From: Bacteroidales bacterium UBA5762
Lineage (GTDB): Bacteria > Bacteroidota > Bacteroidia > Bacteroidales > TTA-H9
NCBI GenBank assembly: GCA_002418865.1
Contig: DIEY01000070.1
Coordinates: 13,531 to 65,115, forward strand
DNA length: 51,585 nt
Direction: 5' to 3'
The notes below the pieces were generated by a model. The model saw only the letters and a list, made by a program, of their open reading frames with translations. It did no database searches and was not told the origin of the DNA. Shown one piece after another: positions 42,980 through 51,585 of the stretch (position 1 is the stretch's first letter; each line of letters begins with the position of its first letter). A program made the position numbers and the translations under genes.

Positions 42980-45900
42980 TATTTTTAGTTTCGCTTGAGA
43001 TTAATTGATAAATACCGGGGACCACGTATAGGGTAAAAAAAGTAGAGATAGTGAGGCCACCTACTACGGCAATACCCATAGCCACACGACTTTGCGCTCC
43101 TTCTCCCAAGCCAAGGGCTAAAGGCAAAATACCCAAAATAGTAGAAAGGCTGGTCATCAAGATAGGTCTAAACCTTGATGCTGCTGCATAACGTATGGCA
43201 TCACTTTTTTTCATTCCTGCCGCTTTTCGTTGGTTGGCAAATTCTACGATAAGGATTCCATTTTTCGAAACCAGTCCTATCAGCATAATAATACCAATCT
43301 GACTAAAAATATTCATAGTAACATTAAAATACCACATAAAAATTAATGCTCCAGCCAGTGCAAGGGGAATCGTCATCATGACAATGAGAGGGTCTTTGAA
43401 ACTTTCGAACTGAGCCGAGAGCACAAGAAAGATCAGTAATATGGCTATGGCAAAGGCGAATAGAAGGCTTGAGGAACTTTCCATAAAATCCTTAGAATCG
43501 CCTGCCAAGGCCGTACGGAAGGTGTCGTCCAATACTTCTGAAGCTATTTTATCCATTTCTTTTATTCCTTCACCAATTGTTTTGCCTTCGGCTAGCCCTG
43601 CTGATATAGTAGCTGAAACAAAACGATTGTAACGGTAAAGCTGAGGTGGAGCAGTAGCTTCTTTCAATTCGACAAAATTGTCGAGCTGGACCATTTGTCC
43701 TGCGTCGTTTCTTACATATAAAGATTTGAGGTCAAGCGGTTCATTACGATCGTTGCGGGGTAATTCTCCAAGAATTTGATATTGTTTCCCATTCATGATG
43801 AAATATCCAAACCTTTGTCCGCTTAAAGCTAGTTGCAAAGTTTGCCCAATGTTTTGAGTCGATACGCCCAGAATATTGGCTTTATCCCTATTGATATAGG
43901 TTTGTAATTCCGGTTTAGTAAATTTTAGATTTACATCGGCCATGGTAAAGGTTGGATTATCCTGGACCTTAGCCATAAATTCAGGTAAAATTTCTCGCAG
44001 TTTATCAATGTTCTGGGCTTGAATAACATATTGTACAGGAAGGCTTGTTCGACGACCTCCAAAAGTAGATTGTTGCATAACATTTACCCTTGCTTGAGTT
44101 TTCTTACTCAAGGCAGCCGTCAATTGATTGGCAATTTCTTGTTGAGAACGTTTTCTTTGGGAAGGAGGGACTAAAACAATTTCAATAGAAGAACCTCCTG
44201 TCCAAACCCTCATGGTCGATTTTTCCGCTTCAGGGACGAGTGTGTCAACCATAGCCGAAATCTCTTCGGTATAAGCCAAACAATAATCATAAGTAGAACC
44301 TTCGGGAAAGATGCCTCTTAGGTTAATTTGGGAACGGTCTTCCAAAGGGGCCATTTCGGCTGGAATTATTTTCCATAACACTATGATAAGAATGAGCATT
44401 ATTCCCACAATTGTTAATGGTAGATATTTTCTATTCAGAAAATTATCCAAGGAGTTTTTATAACGTTTATTCAATCCAACAAAAAATTTTTCAGTAAAGT
44501 TATAGGTCTTTCCATGGCTTGACCGGGCTTTCAATAGTTTTGACGAGAGCATAGGAGTGAAGGTAAGTGCTACAAATGCCGAGATGGCGACTGCGCCAGC
44601 AATCACGATACTGAATTCACGGAAAAGCCTTCCTGTCATACCCTGTAGGAAAACAATAGGGAAGAAAACAGCAATTAAAGTTATAGTAGTAGCTATGATG
44701 GCGAAGAAAATCTCATTCGAACCCTTGATGGCTGCTTCCCATGGGCTCATGCCTTGTTCAATCTTTACATAGATATTTTCCATCATAACGATGGCATCGT
44801 CTACCACCAACCCAACCGAAAGTACAATTCCTAACAAGGTAAGAATATTGATGCTAAAACCAGCTAAATACATGATAAAAAATGTCCCAACGAGTGACAC
44901 TGGTATGGCAAGTATGGGAATAAGAGTAGTGCGCCAATCGCGTAAGAAAAGAAAGATGATGAATACAACCAAGAAAAATGCAATATAGATGGTTGTTTGT
45001 ACTTCCTTGACAGATGAGCGTACGTATTGTGTGTTATCGAAACCAATCTCAATTCCGATGTCTTCAGGAAGATCTTTTTTAATGAAGTCTAATCTTCTAT
45101 AAACTTCATCCACGATTTCTATCTGGTTAGCTCCGGGTTGAGGTACAATAACCGTAGCCACCATCGGAATTCCGTTCATTTTCATGATGCTGCGCAGGTC
45201 TTCGGGAGAAAGTTCGGCACGTCCAATATCTTTAACTCTAATAAGTTGATCGCCTGAACGTTTCAGAATAAGATTATTGAATTCTTCGGCACTGCTCATC
45301 AATCCAAGAACACGTATAGTAAGTTCTGTTTTATCGCCTTCTATACTACCGGCTGGCAATTCAACATTCTCTCTTTGTAAGGCATTTCTTACATCAAGAG
45401 GTGTCATCTGATAGCCAGCAAGTTTGGCTGGATCGAGCCAAATGCGCATAGCATAACGTTTTTGTCCCCAAATATTAACAGCACTAACCCCCGAAATGGT
45501 TTGTAATTGCTCTTTAAACGTCAATTCGGCTATTTCAGATAGCTCGAGCAAGGATCGTTTAGGACTATGAATGGCGATGTTCATAATCGGTCGGGCATCG
45601 GCATCGGCTTTAGAAACTATAGGCGGATCACAATCGCGTGGAAGTAATCTTTGCGCCTGCGATACCTTGTCCCTTACATCATTGGCGGCTGCTTCCATGT
45701 CTACCGATAACTCGAATTCAACAGTTATTCGGCTGTAACCTTGACTGCTAACACTTGTCAAGGTTCTAATTCCAGGAATTCCGTTGATAGATTGTTCGAG
45801 AGGTTCGGTAATCTGGGTTTCTATAACATCTGAATTAGCCCCCGGATAACTTGTGCTAACCGAAATAATAGGAGGATCGACGCTCGGGAATTCCCTAATG

Positions 45901-45998
45901 CCTAAAAAGGTAATCCCTATGCCTCCCAATAAAAGTATGATGAGAGAGAAAACGGTTGCTAATACTGGCCGGTTGATACTGGTTGATGAAAGACTCAT
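42954..45998 (-). CDS. RND efflux transporter (AcrB/MexF-like, HAE1 family)
   Basis: Inner-membrane proton-driven drug or small-molecule exporter of 1014 residues with 12 membrane segments and two large periplasmic loops. The start SSTSINRPVLATVFSLIILLLGG is typical. The proton-relay aspartate pair in TM4 is present (GLVVDDAIVMMENI), as is the TM10 lysine (GLVSKNGILIVEFANQ). TM11 shows RFRPILMTSLSTILGILPLALGLGEGAQSR. The substrate cannot be read. It overlaps the MFP gene by 4 bases. Confidence 0.96.
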   Translation of the reverse strand: MSLSSTSINRPVLATVFSLIILLLGGIGITFLGIREFPSVDPPIISVSTSYPGANSDVIETQITEPLEQSINGIPGIRTLTSVSSQGYSRITVEFELSVDMEAAANDVRDKVSQAQRLLPRDCDPPIVSKADADARPIMNIAIHSPKRSLLELSEIAELTFKEQLQTISGVSAVNIWGQKRYAMRIWLDPAKLAGYQMTPLDVRNALQRENVELPAGSIEGDKTELTIRVLGLMSSAEEFNNLILKRSGDQLIRVKDIGRAELSPEDLRSIMKMNGIPMVATVIVPQPGANQIEIVDEVYRRLDFIKKDLPEDIGIEIGFDNTQYVRSSVKEVQTTIYIAFFLVVFIIFLFLRDWRTTLIPILAIPVSLVGTFFIMYLAGFSINILTLLGIVLSVGLVVDDAIVMMENIYVKIEQGMSPWEAAIKGSNEIFFAIIATTITLIAVFFPIVFLQGMTGRLFREFSIVIAGAVAISAFVALTFTPMLSSKLLKARSSHGKTYNFTEKFFVGLNKRYKNSLDNFLNRKYLPLTIVGIMLILIIVLWKIIPAEMAPLEDRSQINLRGIFPEGSTYDYCLAYTEEISAMVDTLVPEAEKSTMRVWTGGSSIEIVLVPPSQRKRSQQEIANQLTAALSKKTQARVNVMQQSTFGGRRTSLPVQYVIQAQNIDKLREILPEFMAKVQDNPTFTMADVNLKFTKPELQTYINRDKANILGVSTQNIGQTLQLALSGQRFGYFIMNGKQYQILGELPRNDRNEPLDLKSLYVRNDAGQMVQLDNFVELKEATAPPQLYRYNRFVSATISAGLAEGKTIGEGIKEMDKIASEVLDDTFRTALAGDSKDFMESSSSLLFAFAIAILLIFLVLSAQFESFKDPLIVMMTIPLALAGALIFMWYFNVTMNIFSQIGIIMLIGLVSKNGILIVEFANQRKAAGMKKSDAIRYAAASRFRPILMTSLSTILGILPLALGLGEGAQSRVAMGIAVVGGLTISTFFTLYVVPGIYQLISSETKNNGNDLPSL

Positions 45999-47122
45999 AG
46001 GTTACTGCGTAAATTTTCGTTTTTCACCAGCGTGTCGAGTTTAACTGGTAATCCCTGACGGAGCTGTAAAGTAGCAGTTGTTAGGAGTGTATCGCCAAAC
46101 TTTAATCCCGATTTTATCTCAATTTGTGATTCGGTGCGTAAACCCGTAGTCACTTTTATCTTTTCGGCTTTCCCATTACGATAAACAAATACTTTTTCTC
46201 CATCCATCTCAGGAATCAGGGCTTGAGTTGGAATGGCAATCGCATTATTAAGTTGTGAAAGAATTAGGATAACACTGGTAAATCTTCCTGGCTTGAGTTC
46301 TTCATTTTTATTTGGATAAAAAGCCCTTACTACGATAGTTCTTGTATTTATTTCTACTTTAGGCTCTACTGCATATACTTCAGCTTGAAACTCTTTCGAA
46401 ATCCCATCTATAGAAAATTTAACAGGAAAACCTGGTGACACATCCCCTGCATATCGTTCAGGAATAGAAAATTCGAGTTTCAGAGGGCTGATTTTTACTA
46501 AACGTGCTATGGGTGTTTGAGTAGTAGCATAAGCACCTTCACTTATCAAGCGTAATCCGATGATTCCATCGAAAGGAGCACGTAATTCGGTTTCTGCAAT
46601 TCGAGCTTCCAATAGTTTAATGTCGGCCTCTATAGTTTGCAACTCAGTGGCCACTTGGTCGTAACTTTCGCGGCTAATGGCATCTCTGTCTAACAATTGT
46701 TTCTGGCGAAACAACTTTTCTTCGGTTAGCTTATGTTGAGCTTGAAGTTTTAATAATTGAGCTTGTAGAGGAGCATCATTCAATTTGGCCAAAAGCTCAC
46801 CTTTCTTAACTCTTCTGCCTTCATCAAAATAAATTCCTACTAGCTTGCCTTGAGCTTCGAAAGATAGTTCTACTTCTTCATCAGGAAGTAAAGTACCCGT
46901 GCTACGTATCATTTCTTGCATCTGAACCGGAACCACAACATAACCACTTGCCAATAAGGGTTGATTTCCTTTTCCCAATCCGCGCCTTGGCATCAACTGA
47001 CTATCATTAGGAGCTCTATTCCATAATGGTTTTATCTTAGGATAAAATACCAATAATAAGATGACAACCACTGCTGCAATTGTCATGCTTATCCTTATGA
47101 TTCTTCTCGATTTCAACGTCAT
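45995..47122 (-). CDS. Membrane fusion protein of the RND pump (AcrA/MexE-like)
   Basis: Periplasmic adaptor of 375 residues with an N-terminal membrane anchor (about 10-28). The barrel-sandwich (lipoyl) halves contain GTLLPDEEVELSFEAQGKLVGIYFDEGRRVKKGELLAKLNDAPL and ETELRAPFDGIIGLRLISEGAYA. The alpha-hairpin lies between (LLKLQAQHKLTEEKLFRQKQLLDRDAIS). The beta-barrel and membrane-proximal parts follow. First gene of the operon; no regulator gene (TetR, AraC) is adjacent. Confidence 0.94.
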   Translation of the reverse strand: MTLKSRRIIRISMTIAAVVVILLLVFYPKIKPLWNRAPNDSQLMPRRGLGKGNQPLLASGYVVVPVQMQEMIRSTGTLLPDEEVELSFEAQGKLVGIYFDEGRRVKKGELLAKLNDAPLQAQLLKLQAQHKLTEEKLFRQKQLLDRDAISRESYDQVATELQTIEADIKLLEARIAETELRAPFDGIIGLRLISEGAYATTQTPIARLVKISPLKLEFSIPERYAGDVSPGFPVKFSIDGISKEFQAEVYAVEPKVEINTRTIVVRAFYPNKNEELKPGRFTSVILILSQLNNAIAIPTQALIPEMDGEKVFVYRNGKAEKIKVTTGLRTESQIEIKSGLKFGDTLLTTATLQLRQGLPVKLDTLVKNENLRSNL

Positions 47123-47458
47123 AAAACCTAATTAATATTTATTGAAGATTGCATTGAGAAGGCCTCAAATTTCATACTAATTTTTCTAAGTTATTGTAAA
47201 CTAAAACATTGAATTACTATATTCATAACCCAATTTTCAGTAAAGCTTTTATAACAACAAGACATAAAAATTTATACTTGGATACAGTAGCGAAAAAATG
47301 GTTTATTGTGAGTATAAAACAAAAACCAAGCTCGAGAGTTCATTGTGGTAATTTGAAGGCTATCACAACATTTTAAATGGTTTATCGAATAATGAAATGT
47401 TCTGCCTACATTTTTATAAGCTTATTTCTGCATTCACCTGTTTTGTATAATGTTGATT
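47123..47458. other. 336-base intergenic region before the efflux operon
   Basis: AT-rich, no gene. I found no TAnnTTTG match on the minus strand, so the efflux promoter is not identified. A short inverted repeat AACATTT/AAATGTT (47368-47401) is weak and may be chance. Confidence 0.4.
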
Positions 47459-48130
47459 TTATAGAGCTTCTTGTGTTCTTACCGCCATGCCTATAAAAAT
47501 TATGGCAATAATTAGTTCGACTATAGCAGCAATTGCTCCCAGAGCATACTCTTCGGTATAGAAACAAAATTTATAAAGCCCATGAATAAAAGCGGCTGCA
47601 ACCAGTCCCGTCATTGAATCGACGAAACGATTCTTGCGTGCCTTGCCCAATCCAATAAAATAACCCATGAATATGGCAAAAATAACTCCTGCAAGGCCTA
47701 TGGTCGTAATCATAGGATAATAATAATTTAAGTCTTCCATTGCGGGGTTCAAAGTGTAAGAAATTAGTATGACAAAACAGGATGCCATGCTGATGATAAT
47801 AGAATAAATAATGCCATCCGATGGACCCTTAAATGCTTTTAAAGGCAGGGCATAAAAGCGTAACACAAGAAACTTGAAAAATTCTTGTGCGCCCCCTATT
47901 ACAATGAAAGCATAAAAAGTCATTCTTTTGAGGTTTCGCAATAAGTCAAGATTCATCTGGTGAGCCAGATATTGAATGAAAAGAGAAGCCAATCCAGCAA
48001 AAATTCCCCAAATAAAAGCATAAACTAAACTGGAGATATTACCTTTGGGAAACTTATATTTGATGATTCCAATCAATGCTGCTGCAATAACAAGAGGCAC
48101 CGCTATAGAAACAATTTCGAGGAAGTTCAT
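47459..48130 (-). CDS. PrsW-like integral membrane protein
   Basis: Protein of 223 residues with about seven hydrophobic segments. The pattern resembles the PrsW (M82) membrane proteases: an acidic motif AQEFFKFLVLRFYAL, then GPSDGIIYSIIISMASCF, then AAFIHGLYKF with the histidine. The first motif of PrsW is usually EExxK; here it is QEFFK, so one acidic residue is changed and activity is uncertain. Its role is unknown; PrsW in Bacillus cuts an anti-sigma factor. No sigma or anti-sigma gene is adjacent. Confidence 0.62.
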   Translation of the reverse strand: MNFLEIVSIAVPLVIAAALIGIIKYKFPKGNISSLVYAFIWGIFAGLASLFIQYLAHQMNLDLLRNLKRMTFYAFIVIGGAQEFFKFLVLRFYALPLKAFKGPSDGIIYSIIISMASCFVILISYTLNPAMEDLNYYYPMITTIGLAGVIFAIFMGYFIGLGKARKNRFVDSMTGLVAAAFIHGLYKFCFYTEEYALGAIAAIVELIIAIIFIGMAVRTQEAL

Positions 48131-48177
48131 GGGTACACTTGGTTTAATTGATTAATATCTAACTAACTTTCTTTATC

Positions 48178-48185
48178 CAAAGGTA
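48178..48185 (-). promoter_or_regulatory. Candidate promoter (-7 box) of the PrsW-like gene
   Basis: Minus-strand TACCTTTG matches TAnnTTTG, 48 bases before the ATG at 48130. Confidence 0.45.
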
Positions 48186-48518
48186 TAAAATATTTTTATT
48201 CATGACATATTTTTAGAAAAAAATATTGAAAAATTATTCGTCTTAGACTTTAGCTTTCTCCATTTTATCCATTGATTAACTCAAAACATGAAAATTTTAT
48301 TTTTAACAATCGATGTAATGCCATGTAAAATAAATCATTGATAAAATTGGACAAAAATAGCCTATTGCTTCTATGTTAGAAGAAATTTATATTTCAGAAA
48401 CATGATATATGAACTGAACTCAAAAAATTAGAGGAAGTGGTAAAACTAAAATCCAGGATAATCTTTTTAGAATATTGATATTCAAATAACTTTATAGTTA
48501 AGAGATTTAGGAATAAGG

Positions 48519-48526
48519 TAAATTTG
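48519..48526 (+). promoter_or_regulatory. Candidate promoter (-7 box) of rsgA
   Basis: TAAATTTG matches TAnnTTTG and overlaps a possible TTG start at 48524. It supports the later ATG at 48551. Confidence 0.45.
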
Positions 48527-48550
48527 AAAGAAATGAACCATATTTGCATA

Positions 48551-49489
48551 ATGGAAAAGGACGGTTGGGTGATAAGATCGACGGGCAGTCATTACACAGT
48601 TATTTTTACAGATGGCAGTGTGATTGAATGCCGGCTGAAAGGGAAATTCAGAATGAAGGACTTAAAAAATACGAATCCTGTGGTTGTAGGCGATAAGGTT
48701 CATGTTGTAACCGACGAAAAACATGGAGGAGGGATAATTACCGAAATATATCCACGTTTAAACTATATTATCCGCAGAGCCACCAAGTCATCATCGCCCA
48801 TAAGTATTCTTGCTGCCAATATCGATCAAGCTCTTTTGGTGGTCACACTTTTTCAGCCTCCTACTTCTACTGGTTTTATCGATCGTTTTCTATTGACAGC
48901 CGAAGCTTATGGTATTCCTGCCCACCTGATTTTCAATAAAATTGACCTTTATAGCGAGGAAGATTTATTGTTATTGCATACCTATTCCGAATATTATTCG
49001 AAATGTGGCTATGGAATCATCTTTAGTTCTGTAAAAACACATCAAGGACTTAAAGAGCTTAGTGAGTTAATCTATGGCAAGACATCATTATTGATAGGTC
49101 ATTCAGGAGTTGGGAAATCTGCTATTATTCACGCCATAGAACCTACTTTTAATATCAAGATAGGAGAAATATCTACCTATCATCAAAAAGGAAAACATAC
49201 CACTACTTTTGCACAAATGTATCCTCTGCCTCAAGGTGGTTTTATAGTTGATACACCCGGTATTAAAGAATTTGGCATCGTTGATTTTAAAAAAGAAGAA
49301 GTAGGTTTGTTTTTTCCTGAAATGCAAAAATTATTGCATCAATGTCAGTATTATAACTGCACTCACGATCACGAACCCGGCTGTGCTGTAAAACGAGCAG
49401 TCGAAAATGGTGATATAGCTTCATGGCGCTACCATAACTATCTGAGTGTAATTCATGGAGACGAAATTGAAAATTCTTATGAACTCTAA
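48551..49489 (+). CDS. rsgA: RsgA, small-subunit ribosome biogenesis GTPase
   Basis: Circularly permuted GTPase of 312 residues acting in late 30S maturation. An N-terminal OB domain (IRSTGSHYTVIFTDGSVIECRLKGKFRMK) is followed by motifs in the permuted order G4 (FNKIDLY), G1 (GHSGVGKSAI) and G3 (DTPGIKEFG), then a zinc domain with C-x4-C-x-H-x5-C (CQYYNCTHDHEPGC). The frame opens at TTG 48524, with ATG at 48533 and 48551. The -7 box and the family N-terminus favour 48551 (MEKDGWVIRSTG). Confidence 0.95.
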   Translation: MEKDGWVIRSTGSHYTVIFTDGSVIECRLKGKFRMKDLKNTNPVVVGDKVHVVTDEKHGGGIITEIYPRLNYIIRRATKSSSPISILAANIDQALLVVTLFQPPTSTGFIDRFLLTAEAYGIPAHLIFNKIDLYSEEDLLLLHTYSEYYSKCGYGIIFSSVKTHQGLKELSELIYGKTSLLIGHSGVGKSAIIHAIEPTFNIKIGEISTYHQKGKHTTTFAQMYPLPQGGFIVDTPGIKEFGIVDFKKEEVGLFFPEMQKLLHQCQYYNCTHDHEPGCAVKRAVENGDIASWRYHNYLSVIHGDEIENSYEL

Positions 49490-49501
49490 GAAATTTACCC
49501 C

Positions 49502-50164
49502 ATGCTTGCTAAAAACATACTTAATACGCTCATTTTGCCACTCGAAATTCAACAAACTGGGTATGATGCCCTTAATCGTATGGATGATTATCGTATTGGG
49601 CAGCTTCCAGTGATTGAAAACGAAGAATATTTCAATCTGATTCGTGAAGATGAAATCTTCGAATATAATCTTCCGGATATGCCTTTAAAGGATTTTACTT
49701 TTCCTTCTCGTATTCCTCCTGCTTTGGCTCATCAACACCTGTTAGAGGTTTTAAAAATTATGGCCGAATATAAACTTGAGGTTATAGCCGTTGTTAACGA
49801 AAAAAATGTTTATCAGGGATGTATAAGCCTTTACGACATTCTCAAAGCGCTCTATCAGCTTGATATGATTAAAAATCCAGGCGGGATATTGGTTCTCGAA
49901 CTCAATTTACACGATTATAGCTTGGCCCAGATAGCCCAAATTTTAGAGGCCAACGACGCCAAAGTGCTTGGCCTTTACACTATATCCCCTCCCGATAGTA
50001 CACAAATAGAAGTTACTTTAAAGATTAATTTGCTCGATATAAGTCCTATTATTGCCACATTCAACCGATTCAACTATATTATTAAGGCATCTTTCGGGCA
50101 AAGCGAATGGGACGATTTACTACGTGACCGCTACGATTCACTGATGAATTTTCTGAACATCTGA
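49502..50164 (+). CDS. CBS-domain protein with ACT-like C-terminus
   Basis: Cytoplasmic protein of 220 residues. Residues about 1-140 form a CBS pair (GYDALNRMDDYRIGQLPVI; LLEVLKIMAEYKLEVIAVVNEKNVYQGCISLYDIL). Residues about 148-210 are a beta-alpha-beta stretch resembling an ACT domain (ILVLELNLHDYSLAQIAQILEANDAKVLG). A regulatory, nucleotide- or metabolite-sensing role is likely, but no target is visible. It lies 12 bases after rsgA and 7 before the Omp85 gene, so the three are probably one transcript. Confidence 0.82.
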   Translation: MLAKNILNTLILPLEIQQTGYDALNRMDDYRIGQLPVIENEEYFNLIREDEIFEYNLPDMPLKDFTFPSRIPPALAHQHLLEVLKIMAEYKLEVIAVVNEKNVYQGCISLYDILKALYQLDMIKNPGGILVLELNLHDYSLAQIAQILEANDAKVLGLYTISPPDSTQIEVTLKINLLDISPIIATFNRFNYIIKASFGQSEWDDLLRDRYDSLMNFLNI

Positions 50165-50171
50165 TCGAAGC

Positions 50172-51563
50172 ATGAAGCAGACTGCATTTTTTATTACCTG
50201 CCTGTCTTTTTTTTGCTCTTTTGCTCTCGCACAGTCTTCTCAACCAAAATATATTATCGATACTATCCTTATAGAAGGTAATCATATCACTAAGGCTTCG
50301 GTCATCAATCGTGAAATCGTAGTAAAACCTGGAGATAGTGTATCCGAAAGTCATATTCCTCAAATACTCGAAAAAACTAGAGATAATTTACGCAACATCT
50401 CGCTTTTCAATTTTGTTGATGTTGATACATTGAATATAGGCAATCATCATCTCAATATAAAGGTTTCTGTTGTTGAGAGATGGTATATTTGGCCATATCC
50501 TATTTTTGAAATTGCCGATCGTAATTTCAACACATGGTGGAGGGCAAAGAATCTTGATAGATTGAATTATGGCGTCAAAATTTTTTGGTACAACTTTAGG
50601 GGAACAAATCAAACTTTTTCCATTTACACCCGATTGGGATACGACCATAAGATTTCTTTCGACTATACTATTCCGTTTATAGATCGACAACGAAAGCTCG
50701 GCTTGGCTTTTGGTTTTTCAATGGGTGGTGTCCACGAAGCGGCTTCATTTACAACTCAAGAAAATCAAGTTAGCTTCCTTAAAATAGAAGATCGTTATAT
50801 TAAAACTGATCAAGAAGCATTTGTTGCCTTGATGTACAGAAAGAACTTCAATATCGTCCACAGTTTCGAAAGCTCATTCCATCATTATCAGGCCGACGAC
50901 ACCCTTGCAAATTCTAATATCTTTTATGGACCAGACAAGGTGAGCTATTTTACTATATCTTATCTGTTTAAGGCCGATTACCGCGATTATAAGCATTATC
51001 CACTCAAAGGATGGTATGTGGATGTAGAGGCAAGTAAATATGGATTGGGAATTCTCGAGGATGAAAATGTAGATTTTTGGAGAATTTCTGCCAATTATAG
51101 AACTTATTCTCCAATTTCCGACAGATTTTATTGGGCTTTAGGATTATATTCGAGCTTCCAACCCGATGAACTCCCACCTTATCCCTTAAATACAGGTTTG
51201 GGTTATGGACGATATTTTGTAAGAGGTTACGAGTACTATGTTATTGAAGGGTATTGGCAATCTCTGGCTAAGACAACTTTGAAGTATGCTCTTGTACCCC
51301 AAACCAATACGCAATTAAAAAAAATTAAATCCGAGAAATTTTCTAAGTTTTATTACGCTTTTTATTTGAACCTGTTTAGCGATATAGGATATTCGAAATC
51401 ATGGTCGCAACTTACTCCCACCGGCCTTAATAATAGATTGCTGTACAGTGCTGGTTTAGGACTCGATTTTGTTACTTATTACGACAAAGTGCTGAGAGTT
51501 GAATGCACTTTAAATCATAAAGGAGAGGCCGGTGTCTACATCCACTTTATGGCTGGCATTTAA
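50172..51563 (+). CDS. Omp85-family outer-membrane protein with one POTRA domain
   Basis: Protein of 463 residues with a signal peptide (about 1-20, ending FALAQ). One POTRA domain follows (about 25-105, YIIDTILIEGNHITKASVINREI to LNIKVSVVERW). The rest is a beta barrel rich in aromatic alternating strands, with the Omp85 loop-6 motif VRGYEYYVIEG and an ending typical of a last strand. BamA has five POTRA domains, so this is not the main BamA. It could be a surface-protein or lipid translocation factor. The gene is complete, ending 22 bases before the window edge. Confidence 0.83.
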   Translation: MKQTAFFITCLSFFCSFALAQSSQPKYIIDTILIEGNHITKASVINREIVVKPGDSVSESHIPQILEKTRDNLRNISLFNFVDVDTLNIGNHHLNIKVSVVERWYIWPYPIFEIADRNFNTWWRAKNLDRLNYGVKIFWYNFRGTNQTFSIYTRLGYDHKISFDYTIPFIDRQRKLGLAFGFSMGGVHEAASFTTQENQVSFLKIEDRYIKTDQEAFVALMYRKNFNIVHSFESSFHHYQADDTLANSNIFYGPDKVSYFTISYLFKADYRDYKHYPLKGWYVDVEASKYGLGILEDENVDFWRISANYRTYSPISDRFYWALGLYSSFQPDELPPYPLNTGLGYGRYFVRGYEYYVIEGYWQSLAKTTLKYALVPQTNTQLKKIKSEKFSKFYYAFYLNLFSDIGYSKSWSQLTPTGLNNRLLYSAGLGLDFVTYYDKVLRVECTLNHKGEAGVYIHFMAGI

Positions 51564-51585
51564 ACTACGCTAATTTTTATGGATA

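Larger units (their letters stand above)
48131..48550. other. Divergent intergenic region between the PrsW-like gene and rsgA
   Basis: About 400 bases of AT-rich sequence with one -7 box for each flanking gene (48178-48185 minus, 48519-48526 plus). No other gene or RNA was recognised. Confidence 0.5.

Noticed and set aside
47368..47401. AACATTT/AAATGTT inverted repeat as an efflux operator
   Set aside because: Only 7 bp in very AT-rich sequence, more than 200 bases from the first gene, with no adjacent regulator gene.
1..51585. CRISPR arrays, insertion sequences, rRNA genes
   Set aside because: No regularly spaced direct repeats, transposase-like proteins or rRNA sequence were noticed when reading through the window; a dedicated search was not possible.

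Overview
The window comes from a Bacteroidota genome, most likely a Bacteroidales-type anaerobe. The support is a low-GC, AT-rich sequence; a SusC/SusD pair; two proteins with type IX secretion tails; Bacteroidota-type -7 boxes (TAnnTTTG) in front of many genes; and few strong Shine-Dalgarno sites. No insertion sequence, phage gene, rRNA or CRISPR array was seen. There is one tRNA.

Layout. (1) 1-10161, minus strand: the 5' part of the division and cell wall (dcw) cluster, transcribed mraZ-rsmH-ftsL-ftsI-murE-mraY-murD-ftsW-murG, with murG cut by the window edge. (2) 10407-12958, plus strand: a PlsC-like O-acyltransferase and a GNAT/hemolysin-type N-acyltransferase, matching the GlsA/GlsB pair for glycine (amino-acid) lipids, then the ribosome-assembly GTPase engB. 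(3) 12934-15043, minus strand: a biotin-dependent carboxyltransferase and its biotin carrier, ended by a clear terminator. (4) 15170-18998: small MmcQ/YjbR and DUF6132 genes, aroB-aroA, and a lone LutA-like Fe-S protein. (5) 19135-33382: a polysaccharide utilisation locus (PUL) with GH3, alpha/beta hydrolase, a T9SS carbohydrate-binding protein, GH144 with a T9SS tail, SusD, SusC, a divergent Nudix-type regulator and a second GH144 lipoprotein. The enzyme set points to beta-1,2-glucan. (6) 33503-41462: tsaD, lon, a murL-murD2 pair (alternative D-glutamate route), a YqgE/AlgH protein, a YciO protein and tRNA-Lys. (7) 41621-47122, minus strand: an MFP-RND-TolC efflux operon. (8) 47459-51563: a PrsW-like membrane protein, rsgA, a CBS-domain protein and a one-POTRA Omp85 protein.

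How the parts work together. In the PUL, surface and secreted GH144 enzymes would cut the glucan, SusCD would bind and import oligosaccharides, and the GH3 lipoprotein would release glucose. The Nudix regulator probably controls the locus through two related palindromes found next to the two divergent promoters. For the cell wall, the window holds two MurD-type ligases: a canonical one in the dcw cluster and a MurD2 next to the epimerase MurL. This suggests two ways of putting D-glutamate into the peptidoglycan stem.

Limits. All family calls come from reading motifs, lengths and context; no database search was run. Substrate, regulator-site and promoter claims are inferences.
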